From CAZLWA01 sp964563165 (GTDB lineage Bacteria > CLD3 > SB21), in contig CAZLWA010000016.1 of NCBI GenBank assembly GCA_964563165.1, forward strand, positions 4,696 through 68,695: a stretch of DNA of 64,000 bases. The letters are read 5' to 3'. Under the pieces are notes generated by a model. It was not told the DNA's origin. It made no database searches and saw nothing but the letters and a program-made list of their open reading frames with translations. Numbering within the stretch: the first letter of the stretch is position 1; each line of letters starts with the position of its first letter. Of the stretch, positions 52,036-60,954 are shown piece after piece. The translations under genes were made by a program, and so were the position numbers.

Positions 52036-54024
52036 TTAATCCGTTATCGTGAGAGGTATCGTTTGCGTAACGGATTTACCGGTGCCCGTATCGGTCACTT
52101 GAATGACCAGGTCGACTTTTCCTTTCGGAACATCCGTCATATTAATTGCGAATGAATACCGGTCGTCGCGGCCGTTGCCCGCCGCCTCAAACGTCGAAGT
52201 AATTTTATTTTCATTTCCAAAAATGGTGTGCAAAAGCTTTGAAACGCCACGGCGGATCTGCGGCTGAATGCCGGTTGAGATCGTATAGTGCGATTTCAAT
52301 GCATCATCCGTTGATAAATTATAGATTTCGAAATACAAATAAATGTCATGGGTCCTGGAAATCTCACGCGTGAAATAAGGAATGATATTCTCGCCGCGAT
52401 GATCCGACGCGACAATGACGTCGCTCAATTGCAGCGTGTCATGAGAGAAGTCTTTGATTTGAATTTGGTCTCTTGACACGGCGGTGCGCCATTCCCCCAA
52501 GGTTCTCAGCTCGAGCGAGTAACTTGCAACCGAGCTGCGCGCGGACAATCCGTCCAATTCCAGTGAGCGAATAAATTGATCCCCGTAGCGGTCCTCACGG
52601 TTCAGTTTCACCGGCACGCGCGATTCGCTCACGATAGCTCCGTCCGCATTAAGCAGAAACAATCCCTCGTCGGCGCGTACGTCCATGCCGAATGTTTCAT
52701 ATTCTTTGTCGTCCAGACCGGCGGCGAAATACGCCCGCAGTTTCGTTTGACCGTCCCGGCCTTTGAACTGATAGACTTGCGCCTGCATGGGGAACGCTCT
52801 CGGTAATTCAAAAAGCTCTTCCGCCGTGTGGTAGGCCGATCGGGCCTCCAGCAGCGAAGCGTCATCCATTAAGAAATTACCGTTGCTGTTTTCGTCCCTG
52901 AAATAGAATCCGAAATCGGGATATTGCCACATTTGTGCGCCGCCGAGCAATCCGATATCCGGCTGTACGGAATAAAATACCGGCGGCTTGCCGTAGCGTA
53001 TGTAGATTTTTCCACGCTCGGTTTTCCAGCCCGGCAAATGTTGTTTCGGTACGCTGTAACGCAGATTGGCATACGCCACGCGATTGTAATGCTCGATCTG
53101 CCTTTCGTTGGTCGTCGTGAGGTAGAGCGGATCTTTTTTCCTCCAGAAATGGTCTTCGTAGGAGCCCGATTCCTGTGCTTTCTTTTTCTTCTTGAAGGTG
53201 TCCAGTTCGCCGGGCGGCACGACATACTCAATGGCATGGTACATGTCCCGTTCTTCTTTGGTCATGAGACCGAACGCTTTTTGATAATACGCCCCGGCGC
53301 GCTCCGTTTGCCCCAGATGGTAGTAGGCCAGCGCCCCATACACGAAGGCGTCTTTGTCGCCGCGGTCGCTTTCGATCGTCAGGTCAAACAATTTCGCCAT
53401 GCGCTCATAGCTTTGGATTTCCATATACAGCAGGGCGAGATGGAACAGCGCATCGCGGTGTTTCATCTGATACTGCAAACACTTCTCGTAACAGGCGGCC
53501 GCCGATTTCATATCGTCAATGCCGTAATTCGACAGGGAGACATAGGTGTTGGAGGACAGCGATTCCACAAAACTGATCATGTCTTTATACTTGAGCGCGT
53601 CGCGCTCGGCAATGAGTCCTTTGTAATAATAAGCCTCGGCAAAATAGCGGTTATATTCCCGACCTGAATGGATTTGCGCGGCCAGGATGCGATCGCAAGC
53701 ATCTGCCGTCGCGATATAAAATCCCTGCTCGTACAAGATCTTGACGTGCGTCAGGTTATAATCCAAATTATCCGGATTCTGTGCGAGCGCTTTACCGATG
53801 CAGGTTACCGCGGCCCGTCGGGAGAGCACTGTGTTTTCTTCGAGATAGATCTCCGCCAAACGCTGCTGAGCTTCCGAAAAATGAGGAGAGTCTTCCGAGA
53901 TCCCCTTGAGTGAATCAATCGTGGATGAGCCCGATGGACTTGCGGATAACGATCCGGTCATAAGAAAAACACACACCACATGGCGGGAAAAAATAAAAGC
54001 AAAAAGAATTTGTCGTCGGTGCAT
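52036..54024 (-). CDS. GWxTD domain protein with TPR-like repeats
   Basis: From ATG 54024 the product has 662 residues: a signal peptide (about 1-30), TPR-like helices (about 50-260; for example ALFHLALLYMEIQSYERMAKLF and ALAYYHLGQTERAGAYYQKAF), then the GWxTD domain (YANLRYSVPKQHLPGW, KTERGKIYIRYGKP, which reads GWKTE in place of GWxTD). A C-terminal beta-rich domain follows (about 400-660; VPKGKVDLVIQVTDTGTGKS). The domain is largely restricted to FCB and related phyla and its function is unknown. It is probably periplasmic or surface-exposed. It shares an operon with the glutaredoxin-like gene. Confidence 0.88.
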   Translation of the reverse strand: MHRRQILFAFIFSRHVVCVFLMTGSLSASPSGSSTIDSLKGISEDSPHFSEAQQRLAEIYLEENTVLSRRAAVTCIGKALAQNPDNLDYNLTHVKILYEQGFYIATADACDRILAAQIHSGREYNRYFAEAYYYKGLIAERDALKYKDMISFVESLSSNTYVSLSNYGIDDMKSAAACYEKCLQYQMKHRDALFHLALLYMEIQSYERMAKLFDLTIESDRGDKDAFVYGALAYYHLGQTERAGAYYQKAFGLMTKEERDMYHAIEYVVPPGELDTFKKKKKAQESGSYEDHFWRKKDPLYLTTTNERQIEHYNRVAYANLRYSVPKQHLPGWKTERGKIYIRYGKPPVFYSVQPDIGLLGGAQMWQYPDFGFYFRDENSNGNFLMDDASLLEARSAYHTAEELFELPRAFPMQAQVYQFKGRDGQTKLRAYFAAGLDDKEYETFGMDVRADEGLFLLNADGAIVSESRVPVKLNREDRYGDQFIRSLELDGLSARSSVASYSLELRTLGEWRTAVSRDQIQIKDFSHDTLQLSDVIVASDHRGENIIPYFTREISRTHDIYLYFEIYNLSTDDALKSHYTISTGIQPQIRRGVSKLLHTIFGNENKITSTFEAAGNGRDDRYSFAINMTDVPKGKVDLVIQVTDTGTGKSVTQTIPLTITD

Positions 54025-54184
54025 AACAAATCCTTTCAAAAGGGAGAAGAGAATAGAAGGGTGAAATTCAGGTTTTATTGCTTAAGACGTGAATGACCTA
54101 CTGGAATATAGGGTTTGCGGCACGAAAAGTCAAGCGAGCAGCGCGTCTCCGGCGCGCCCTTTCGGCAAAATGGTTTCCGGCGAA

Positions 54185-54664
54185 CTATGGCGATATTTCC
54201 CGGGAGGCGATCCGCGTAAAAATGCGCACTGAGATTCTATAGATCGTAAAGGAGAGCAGGGGACCAACCAGAATCCAGGCGGCAACGGCCTGTAAATTAG
54301 CGCTCCATAAGGACCGGATGGCACTCCACGCGTCCGTCGAAAGCATGGAAAAAATTTCCTGAACGGAGAAAGGAAACGGGTCGCTGTGAAAAATAAACGC
54401 TCCCATTTGGAAAAAAGGGATGAACAAAATAAGTTGAAGCGGTGCGGTAAAATAATTTATCAGCTGAATGGCCGGCTGGTTGACGCGGAAAAGAAATCCG
54501 AAAATCACACACAAAAGCGTAGTCGAGCCGATCATCGGAAAGATGCCGAGGCTCACGCCCAACCCCACGCTCAGTGCCAGTTTCTCCGGAGTAATACCTT
54601 GTTTCAACAGCAGGAGCAGCGGAGCTAAGAGCCGTTTATGAAGAAATTGTTTGATGATATTCAT
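54185..54664 (-). CDS. DUF2062 membrane protein
   Basis: From ATG 54664 the 159-residue protein has the DUF2062 core: GITPEKLALSVGLGVSLGIFPMIGSTTLLC, then FRVNQPAIQLINYFTAPLQLILFIPFFQMG, with about three membrane helices. Its role is unknown; relatives are often encoded beside glycosyltransferases or lipid genes. It follows the CFA-synthase-like gene by 52 bp on the same strand, so it is placed as the last gene of the lipid-modification operon. Confidence 0.85.
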   Translation of the reverse strand: MNIIKQFLHKRLLAPLLLLLKQGITPEKLALSVGLGVSLGIFPMIGSTTLLCVIFGFLFRVNQPAIQLINYFTAPLQLILFIPFFQMGAFIFHSDPFPFSVQEIFSMLSTDAWSAIRSLWSANLQAVAAWILVGPLLSFTIYRISVRIFTRIASREISP

Positions 54665-54716
54665 CCGGATAGTTAGTTGCATCCGTGGACTCTAAAACCT
54701 GAACGGTATCGCAGGT

Positions 54717-55979
54717 TCACACGTTAAGGTTGTTGGGCCTCGAAAATACCATTTGCGCGACGCTGATGTTGCGCATGCGAAAGGCGGCTTCGCAGTATCC
54801 GAGATAGTAGTTCCATTTGCGTATGAACGGCGCATCAAACCCCAAATCGGTCACGTCGGCTAAATGGCGATTGAAATTCTCACGCCATACCGACAGCGTG
54901 CGCGCGTAATCAGATCCCATGTTCTTCAGATCGAGAAGATACAGGTCCCCGGTTTCATTTACGGCACGGTTGATCGCGCCGACCGACGGCAGCAGGGAAC
55001 CCGGAAAAATATATTTTTGAATCCAATCCACACTTTTACGTAAACCGTCATACCGCGCATCGGGGCATAAGATGACCTGCAATCCAAGCAGGCCGTCTTT
55101 TTTGAGTAATGCATGACATTTTTTGAAATAGGTCCTTAAATATTTGTGGCCGACCGCTTCGAGCATTTCGATCGAAATGATTTTGTCGAATTGGCCGGTG
55201 ACATGGCGGTAATCACTCAGCAGCACTGTGATTTTGTCCGCCAAATTCTCTTTTTCAAACCGTGCGCGGGCAAATGCATGCTGTTCCTCCGAAATGGTGA
55301 TCGTCGTAACATGACAGCCGTAGTGCCGTGCCGCATGAACGGCAAAGCCGCCCCAGCCGCTGCCGATTTCCAGTACGCGATCGGTCGGCTTGATCTTCAA
55401 TTGCCTGCACAAACGGTCGTATTTTTCAAATTGGGCTTCCTGCAAACTCAGATCGGAAGATCTGAAATACGCAGATGAATAGGTCATGCCGGGATCGAGG
55501 AATGTTTTAAAGAAATCATTACTCAAATCGTAGTGTTCCGCAATGTTTTTTCTCGCGCGCTTCATCGTATTCTCGCGTGAACGGTGAATCCACCGATTGA
55601 GAATTTTCAGGATATTCGTCGCGGAAAATTTCTGCGTTGTGCCCGAAAGAGTCGGGCTGTTTTCAACATTCAGCAAAAACCAGGCAATGACCCGGGCGAT
55701 GTCGTCCGTTTCCCAATCGCCGTCCACGTACGATTCGCCGAATCCGATGTCGCCGTATAAAACGCACTTCTTAAAGAAAATCGATCGTACGATCCGGATG
55801 TTCGCCTTTATATCGATACTGCCGCTCCCCAGCGAAATGGTTTCACCGTCGGGCAGGGTAAGGCGCATCCTTCCCTCGGTCATGGGCATGAGCGCCTTGA
55901 CCACGACGGATTGATACAAGCTATATTTTTTATATTCAGCCCGACTGATGGGAAGCGGCTGATTAAGCATTTCTTCCAT
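54717..55979 (-). CDS. Cyclopropane-fatty-acyl-phospholipid synthase-like methyltransferase 1
   Basis: The 420-residue protein matches the full-length CFA synthase layout: an N-terminal lipid-binding domain (VKALMPMTEGRMRLTLPDG), NIAEHYDLSNDFFKTFLDPGMTYSSAYF, the SAM motif VLEIGSGWGGFAVHAA and the catalytic-pocket SIEMLEAVGHKYLRTYF. It adds a methylene from SAM across cis double bonds of phospholipid acyl chains at the membrane. It overlaps the DUF1365 gene by 17 bases. Together with the flavin oxidase and DUF1365 it matches a recurrent proteobacterial gene set. Confidence 0.92.
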   Translation of the reverse strand: MEEMLNQPLPISRAEYKKYSLYQSVVVKALMPMTEGRMRLTLPDGETISLGSGSIDIKANIRIVRSIFFKKCVLYGDIGFGESYVDGDWETDDIARVIAWFLLNVENSPTLSGTTQKFSATNILKILNRWIHRSRENTMKRARKNIAEHYDLSNDFFKTFLDPGMTYSSAYFRSSDLSLQEAQFEKYDRLCRQLKIKPTDRVLEIGSGWGGFAVHAARHYGCHVTTITISEEQHAFARARFEKENLADKITVLLSDYRHVTGQFDKIISIEMLEAVGHKYLRTYFKKCHALLKKDGLLGLQVILCPDARYDGLRKSVDWIQKYIFPGSLLPSVGAINRAVNETGDLYLLDLKNMGSDYARTLSVWRENFNRHLADVTDLGFDAPFIRKWNYYLGYCEAAFRMRNISVAQMVFSRPNNLNV

Positions 55980-56739
55980 AATAAACCTCGCGTTGGAGTT
56001 CCGGGTGATCGGTTTTCTTGTGATAGGGCAATTTTCTTAAAATTAATTTAAGCGCCTGCCAATGGATGAGAAAAATAACTTTGAGCGTGATGAACGGAAA
56101 GCGCAGCGTGTACCAGCACAACCGGCCATCCGTCAATTCTTTTCGGGAACCGGTCAACGTGCTGATAAAAAACTTTTGTCCCTCCTGATAATCGTCAATG
56201 CGAAGGTTCAATGTTTCCCCCGGAGTTTTCAAATTAAAATCAAAAGTAGTATCCAGATCGGTGAAAGGGGAAACGTAAAAATATTTTTCCGTTCGCTGAC
56301 AGAAACTCCCATCGTCCAATTCGTTTTGGCCGATAAAAAATAGTTTTAGTTCCCCGAAGGTGTTTCCGATTTCCGGCACCACGCAGAGCGGCTGCCCGTT
56401 CTCATCAAAACAAAAATAAAAAGAAACCGGATTGAACGTATAACCTAACGTGCACAGATGCGTGAGCAGCATCACACGTCCATTTTTGAGCGCAACGCCT
56501 TTCGAATCTAAATATTCAATAATACTTTCTTTCACATGCGTTCCGGAAAACTGCAGATGATCATCGTCGCGAAAATTAAAAACATTAAATTGGTTGCGGC
56601 TTAGTAACCGCAGAGTTCCTGCCAACGAATCCAATTCGTCGAGGTCCAGATAGAACATGAACATGCGATAGACGAACCGGTTCTTCAGCGGTTCGAGGCG
56701 ATGATGCATGACGGCGCATTCGTACAAGCAGGAGTTCAT
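55963..56739 (-). CDS. DUF1365 protein
   Basis: From ATG 56739 the product has 258 residues. The ATG overlaps the flavoprotein stop in ATGA, so translation is coupled. Landmarks of DUF1365 are CAVMHHRLEPLKNRFVYRMFMFYLDLDEL, VMLLTHLCTLGYTFNPVSFYFCFD and VVPEIGNTFGE. Its biochemical role is unknown, but it almost always accompanies the flavin amine oxidase and CFA-like methyltransferase, which suggests a function in modified fatty-acid synthesis or handling. An upstream 31-residue extension lies inside the flavoprotein gene and was rejected. Confidence 0.92.
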   Translation of the reverse strand: MNSCLYECAVMHHRLEPLKNRFVYRMFMFYLDLDELDSLAGTLRLLSRNQFNVFNFRDDDHLQFSGTHVKESIIEYLDSKGVALKNGRVMLLTHLCTLGYTFNPVSFYFCFDENGQPLCVVPEIGNTFGELKLFFIGQNELDDGSFCQRTEKYFYVSPFTDLDTTFDFNLKTPGETLNLRIDDYQEGQKFFISTLTGSRKELTDGRLCWYTLRFPFITLKVIFLIHWQALKLILRKLPYHKKTDHPELQREVYYGRNA

Positions 56740-57998
56740 GACCAGATTCTTGCTCCCGTTATCGTCCGGCACGCGTCGAGCGCGGAAGTGAACGCGTCTT
56801 CGTGAAACCCGTATTTGAAATAGCTTCCGCAAAAATAGATCGGCCCGGTTTCATTGAGTTTCGGCAGTTCTTTTTGCGCGGCGATCGCCGGTATGGAAAA
56901 CAGCGGATGCGAATATTCTATCTGTTGGAGAATGGTTTTCGGATCGACACGCCCCGGATCATTGATGGAGACGAAATAATCCTTCCGTTCAGAAACGTTC
57001 TGCAGACTGTTCATCCAGTAGATCGTTGACGGCGCCGGCGCTCCGTCTTTCGTTTCGACCCGGTAATTCCATGACGACCACGCGCGGCGCGTTTTCGGCA
57101 TCACCGACGCATCCGTGTGCAATGTGGCGGTGTTCTTTTGGTAATGGAATTTATTCAGCAAACGAATTTCTAATTCACTGGGATGATCCAGGAGCTTCAA
57201 CGCCTGGTCGCCGTGGCAGGCTAATATGGCCTTATCGTAAACGGTGCGTACGCCGCCGGAATCCAACAGAACCGCTTTCCCGTTTTCACGCATAACTTTC
57301 ACGACAGAGCGGTTGCAATGAATGCGGGTTTTGAACGGGGCAATCAGTTTCTCACGGTATTGCTGACTGCCGTTGACCAGGGTCTTCCATGGATGTTGTG
57401 TATCCAAACCGAGAAAACCATGGTTGTGAAAGAACCGAACCAGAACTGTCACCGGGAATTGCAGCATGACTTCCGGGGACGTGGACCACACGGCCGAACT
57501 CATCGGGGTTAAATACTTGTATAAAAAATCGCTTCCGTAATTCCTTTCCTCCACATATTCGGCGAGGGTGTAAGAATTGTATTTCTCGTTGTCAATGACT
57601 TCCAAACACGCGTGATTGAAACGGTCAATTTGCCTGAGCATTTTTATGAAGCGGACGTTGAAAATGTTCTTCCTCTGGGCAAACAATCCGCTCAGCCCGG
57701 ATCCGCAGTACTCAAGGCCTGACGGAACGTGCTGCACACTGAAGGACATCGACGTAGGTTTCACTTCAGCGTCTATCTCGTTGAATAAACGGACCAGATG
57801 GGGATAGGTGACATCGTTGTACACCATAAAACCGGTGTCAATATAAATTGACTTTCCGTTTTCATCAATGGTGACGGTATGCGTATGACCGCCGATATGT
57901 GAATTTTGTTCAAAGACGGTGAGGTCGTATTCTTTATGCAAAAAATATCCGCACCCCATCCCGGCGATACCCGTCCCGATAATAGCCAATGACTTCAT
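56736..57998 (-). CDS. FAD-dependent amine-oxidase-like oxidoreductase
   Basis: The 420-residue flavoprotein has the dinucleotide-binding motif LAIIGTGIAGMGCGYFLHKEYD and a downstream IGGHTHTV glycine-rich contact. The DTGFMVYNDVTYPHLVRLF segment is specific to the NAD/FAD-binding protein subgroup that co-occurs with DUF1365 and CFA-like genes, and the C-terminal YFCGSYFKYGFHEDAFTSAL is the FAD-closing segment. The likely substrate is an acyl chain rather than an amine, by context. It is coupled to DUF1365 by a 4-base overlap. Confidence 0.9.
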   Translation of the reverse strand: MKSLAIIGTGIAGMGCGYFLHKEYDLTVFEQNSHIGGHTHTVTIDENGKSIYIDTGFMVYNDVTYPHLVRLFNEIDAEVKPTSMSFSVQHVPSGLEYCGSGLSGLFAQRKNIFNVRFIKMLRQIDRFNHACLEVIDNEKYNSYTLAEYVEERNYGSDFLYKYLTPMSSAVWSTSPEVMLQFPVTVLVRFFHNHGFLGLDTQHPWKTLVNGSQQYREKLIAPFKTRIHCNRSVVKVMRENGKAVLLDSGGVRTVYDKAILACHGDQALKLLDHPSELEIRLLNKFHYQKNTATLHTDASVMPKTRRAWSSWNYRVETKDGAPAPSTIYWMNSLQNVSERKDYFVSINDPGRVDPKTILQQIEYSHPLFSIPAIAAQKELPKLNETGPIYFCGSYFKYGFHEDAFTSALDACRTITGARIWS

Positions 57999-58018
57999 TT
58001 CCGCGCACTTCTTTTTTA

Positions 58019-58726
58019 TCAGTAACTGAATTCCATCCGAACTTTGTGGCTCTTGCCTTTGTCGTCGTATATGTTAGAAATTCCATTGTAGACGACGAGT
58101 TTCTTTGTTGTTTTGTCATACGTCAGATGGATCGCGTCCACAAATATACGAAGAAAAAAATTATCAATACCCATTTTCAGAACAACGGCTTGCTGTTGCC
58201 GGTATGTTGTTTCACGTTCTTTATAGACGCGGAATTTATAATAACCCAGGTGGCTGGGTGCCACAAAATTAAAAACCAGCACGTCTCCTTTCATCAACGA
58301 ATTCCAGTTCTGCTCGACAAAATAATTAAAGCCGGCATCAACAACGGCCGGTTCCGGCACAAGGAGCAATTTTTCTTCATAAGGGTCATCTGCCGATCCG
58401 CCCGTAAAGACCTTTATTTTGTTTCCTACGGGCTCCGCTCCCTCTGAATATCCGTTTCTGAGATCGTCGAGGCGAAAACTCGGTTTCAACGTATTGTTTT
58501 CAAAATTGACGTTTCGCCGGACGATGGTCTTTCCTTCGGCATTCTTGTACGTGAAATTCCATGTGCCCGGCCGGTCCGGCTGATCAAATTGCTCCCGCTC
58601 TTCGGTATATATCAGCCTGCCGGTCTTCTGATCCAAGGCCGACGTTGTCAAATACGTGACGGAGGGATTCTGGCTGAACGTGAAACCCAATAACGCTAAT
58701 AGGACCATGAAAATGATCGGCCGCAT
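58019..58726 (-). CDS. Secreted protein of unknown function within the lipid operon
   Basis: The 235-residue protein from ATG 58726 has a signal peptide (PIIFMVLLALLGFTFSQ) and a beta-rich body (GRLIYTEEREQFDQP, TIVRRNVNFENN, DVLVFNFVAPSHLGYYKF, LTYDKTTKKLVVYNGISN). It fits between the second methyltransferase (4-bp gap) and the flavoprotein (20-bp gap). I do not recognise the family. Its placement suggests a periplasmic lipid- or membrane-related role, which is inference only. Confidence 0.75.
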   Translation of the reverse strand: MRPIIFMVLLALLGFTFSQNPSVTYLTTSALDQKTGRLIYTEEREQFDQPDRPGTWNFTYKNAEGKTIVRRNVNFENNTLKPSFRLDDLRNGYSEGAEPVGNKIKVFTGGSADDPYEEKLLLVPEPAVVDAGFNYFVEQNWNSLMKGDVLVFNFVAPSHLGYYKFRVYKERETTYRQQQAVVLKMGIDNFFLRIFVDAIHLTYDKTTKKLVVYNGISNIYDDKGKSHKVRMEFSY

Positions 58727-58730
58727 AACC

Positions 58731-59756
58731 TCATCGCCTTTCAAATAAATAGTGACTTACGAACCATTCATTACCGCCATCGTAGCGCCATAGCTCCGCA
58801 CATGCCATGAAAAATACGCGCCAATACACAAGCCATTTACCGGCTTGATCTTTTCCGTAGAGGTCCGCGAATAGCAGCTTGATATCCGATATATGATGGT
58901 CCATGTTTTGAAGCCACGCTTCGGATGTTTTGGAATAATGCGTTCCCTGCACGCGCCAATGGTTCACAATTCTGAAATGGTCCTGAAAATAAAGAAGCAG
59001 AGAATCGCTCGGCATCATGCCGCCGCTGAAAAAGTACTTGGACATCCAATCGGACGGGCCGCGAACCTCAAACAGATAAGCCAGCTCGCGATGCGTAAAT
59101 ATATGAACGAACAATTTTCCTTTCGTTGTGAGAAACGTTGAAATCTTCTCCAATAGTTTTTGATAATTCCTCATGTGTTCAAACATTTCAACCGAGACCG
59201 CGCGGTCAAAGGTCTCGTCGGTCTGAAAATCATTCATGTCCGATGTCTTGACCGAGAGATTTTTCAATCCGCGCTGCCGGGCTTGCGCATCCACATACTC
59301 TTTTTGCGTTTTTGAATTAGACACTGCGGTAACGGAGCTTGCCGGAAATTTTTCGGCGATGAAAAGCGACAGCGAGCCCCATCCGCAGCCGAGTTCCAGG
59401 ATATTCTGCCCGTCGGCGAGGTCGGCGCGCTCGCACGTCAGGTTCAGCATGTCTTCTTCGGATTGATCAATTTGTGTGACGCCGCCGTTCCAGAGGCCGG
59501 AACTGTATTTGAGGTGACTGCCCAGAACGAACTGAAAAAATCGGCTTGGAATTTCGTAATGCTGTTGATTCGCCGCTTCGGTTTGAACGGCAATAGGGCT
59601 CTGCTTCAGCTTCTCGATGAAATTCATCAAATGCCGCTGCCGGGATTCCAGGTCGCCGTGTGTTTCTTCGTTCAGCCGCCGACGCAGCAAGCGGCGGATG
59701 CCGAACCGAATCACAAAATCCGGCAGCAAGTTTTTTTCGAGGATCCGATCAATCAT
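58731..59756 (-). CDS. CFA-synthase-like SAM methyltransferase 2 (UfaM-like)
   Basis: The 341-residue protein is shorter than CFA synthase and lacks its N-terminal lipid-binding domain. It has QQHYEIPSRFFQFVLGSHLKYSSGLW, the SAM motif ILELGCGWGSLSLFIAEKFP, and SVEMFEHMRNYQKLLEKIS (the EMFEHM variant). The C-terminal YWRVFFMACAELWRYDGG is typical of the subgroup that methylates unsaturated fatty acids in Rhodobacter-type furan fatty-acid synthesis and related clusters. Two different CFA-like enzymes in one operon suggests two sequential or alternative acyl modifications. Confidence 0.88.
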   Translation of the reverse strand: MIDRILEKNLLPDFVIRFGIRRLLRRRLNEETHGDLESRQRHLMNFIEKLKQSPIAVQTEAANQQHYEIPSRFFQFVLGSHLKYSSGLWNGGVTQIDQSEEDMLNLTCERADLADGQNILELGCGWGSLSLFIAEKFPASSVTAVSNSKTQKEYVDAQARQRGLKNLSVKTSDMNDFQTDETFDRAVSVEMFEHMRNYQKLLEKISTFLTTKGKLFVHIFTHRELAYLFEVRGPSDWMSKYFFSGGMMPSDSLLLYFQDHFRIVNHWRVQGTHYSKTSEAWLQNMDHHISDIKLLFADLYGKDQAGKWLVYWRVFFMACAELWRYDGGNEWFVSHYLFERR

Positions 59757-59762
59757 CAGGGA

Positions 59763-60572
59763 TTAAGTTTGGTTCTTTGGAGGTTGGGACTTCCTGATCC
59801 AGGGAACGAACGCGCTCGTCGTTCGCTGATATTCCCGGTAATCATCTCCCCGTGAACGCAGTGCCTGAGCTTCCGTGGCGGGAATACCGGTAACCTTGAA
59901 CAGGAAATACAACATCAGTAGCGGACAAATGATGGACACCCAGCCGTAAGGCGCCGCCAATGCAAATACGAAATAAGAGACCCAGATCAGCCATTCGAAA
60001 AAATAATTCGGGTGGCGCGAGTAATTCCACAATCCCGCGCGGCAGGTTTTGCCTTTATGGGCAGGATCGCTTTTGAATTTCTTTAATTGCTGGTCGGCCA
60101 GCGATTCGCCAAAAAGGGCCACGATCCAGATAACGAACCCGGCCCACTCCAGAACGGATATCCGTGTCGGCCCCGGGTTGATGCAAATTAACAAAAAAGG
60201 AATGGCTAAAATCACGGCGAGTACTGCCTGAAATTCGAAGAACAGAAAAAATTTCAATTCAATGCGGCCGCCCCAATCCTTGCGCATTTGCTGATAACGC
60301 CCGTCTTCCTCATGCCCGACCACGCGCGTAAACAAATGCATCGCCAGCCGCAATCCCCAAAACGCGACCATGGTCGCAAAAAACCATTTCCGCGGCGGGT
60401 ATCCGATGCCCATGTGCGCATACAGCAGGGCGAGAAGCACCAACGCAAAAGCCCAGGCAATATCCACAATACCCGCATTTTTTATCGCGCGATGAATCAG
60501 CCACACGATGAACATCAGCACCATGGTCATACTCAATCCGATCACAACCATCGGCAACATTATTTCGATCAT
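59763..60572 (-). CDS. DUF1295 membrane protein (steroid 5-alpha-reductase/ICMT-like)
   Basis: From ATG 60572 the product has 269 residues and about six membrane helices. The C-terminal catalytic-type motif GLWNYSRHPNYFFEWLIWVSY is the hallmark of DUF1295, which resembles 3-oxo-5-alpha-steroid 4-dehydrogenases and isoprenylcysteine methyltransferases. It may reduce or methylate a lipid substrate in the inner membrane. DUF1295 genes repeatedly accompany CFA-like, DUF1365 and flavin-oxidase genes. A long upstream frame extension to 60830 overlaps the DUF1475 gene and was rejected. Confidence 0.9.
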   Translation of the reverse strand: MIEIMLPMVVIGLSMTMVLMFIVWLIHRAIKNAGIVDIAWAFALVLLALLYAHMGIGYPPRKWFFATMVAFWGLRLAMHLFTRVVGHEEDGRYQQMRKDWGGRIELKFFLFFEFQAVLAVILAIPFLLICINPGPTRISVLEWAGFVIWIVALFGESLADQQLKKFKSDPAHKGKTCRAGLWNYSRHPNYFFEWLIWVSYFVFALAAPYGWVSIICPLLMLYFLFKVTGIPATEAQALRSRGDDYREYQRTTSAFVPWIRKSQPPKNQT

Positions 60573-60583
60573 AAAGGAACGGG

Positions 60584-60925
60584 TTAAGCCGTCGTGACGT
60601 TGCGCGTGAACAATTGATCGAGCCGATCTCCCGGCCCCAATTTGAATAGTTGGATCAGGACGTAGGCGGCGGTCGCAATACTGCCGAGGCACACGAGGAG
60701 CACGAGCCATACCAAACTTTTCAGCCAGTGATTTTCCTTGTAAGCGATCCAAACAAAAATAAAAACGACATTCGAATAAAAGTCTTTCAGGGTGGCTGTC
60801 ATCCACGGTATCGAACCCAAATAAGACCATTCCGTGAATAAATTGCTTTGGTAGCTTGTATCGATCACGGTGTAAATCATATATACGAAGATGACGGCAA
60901 ACAGAATTTTCAGAAAAGCGATCAT
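60584..60925 (-). CDS. DUF1475 small membrane protein
   Basis: The 113-residue protein has about three helices and the DUF1475 pattern: MIAFLKILFAVIFVYMIYTVI, PWMTATLKDFYSNVVFIFVWIAYKE and a third helix ALVWL-like (SLVWLVLLVCLGSIATAAYVL). The function of the family is unknown. It sits in the operon between the desaturase (29 bp upstream) and DUF1295 (11 bp downstream). Confidence 0.85.
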   Translation of the reverse strand: MIAFLKILFAVIFVYMIYTVIDTSYQSNLFTEWSYLGSIPWMTATLKDFYSNVVFIFVWIAYKENHWLKSLVWLVLLVCLGSIATAAYVLIQLFKLGPGDRLDQLFTRNVTTA

Positions 60926-60954
60926 GGCATTTTACCTTTGATTAAGTTCCGCAT

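Noticed and set aside
52924..53667. Long plus-strand open frame opposite the GWxTD gene
   Set aside because: It has no recognisable motif or ribosome binding site; the GWxTD/TPR protein on the other strand is well supported.
60573..60830. N-terminal extension of the DUF1295 protein
   Set aside because: It overlaps most of the DUF1475 gene, which has its own family features, and adds no membrane helix typical of DUF1295.
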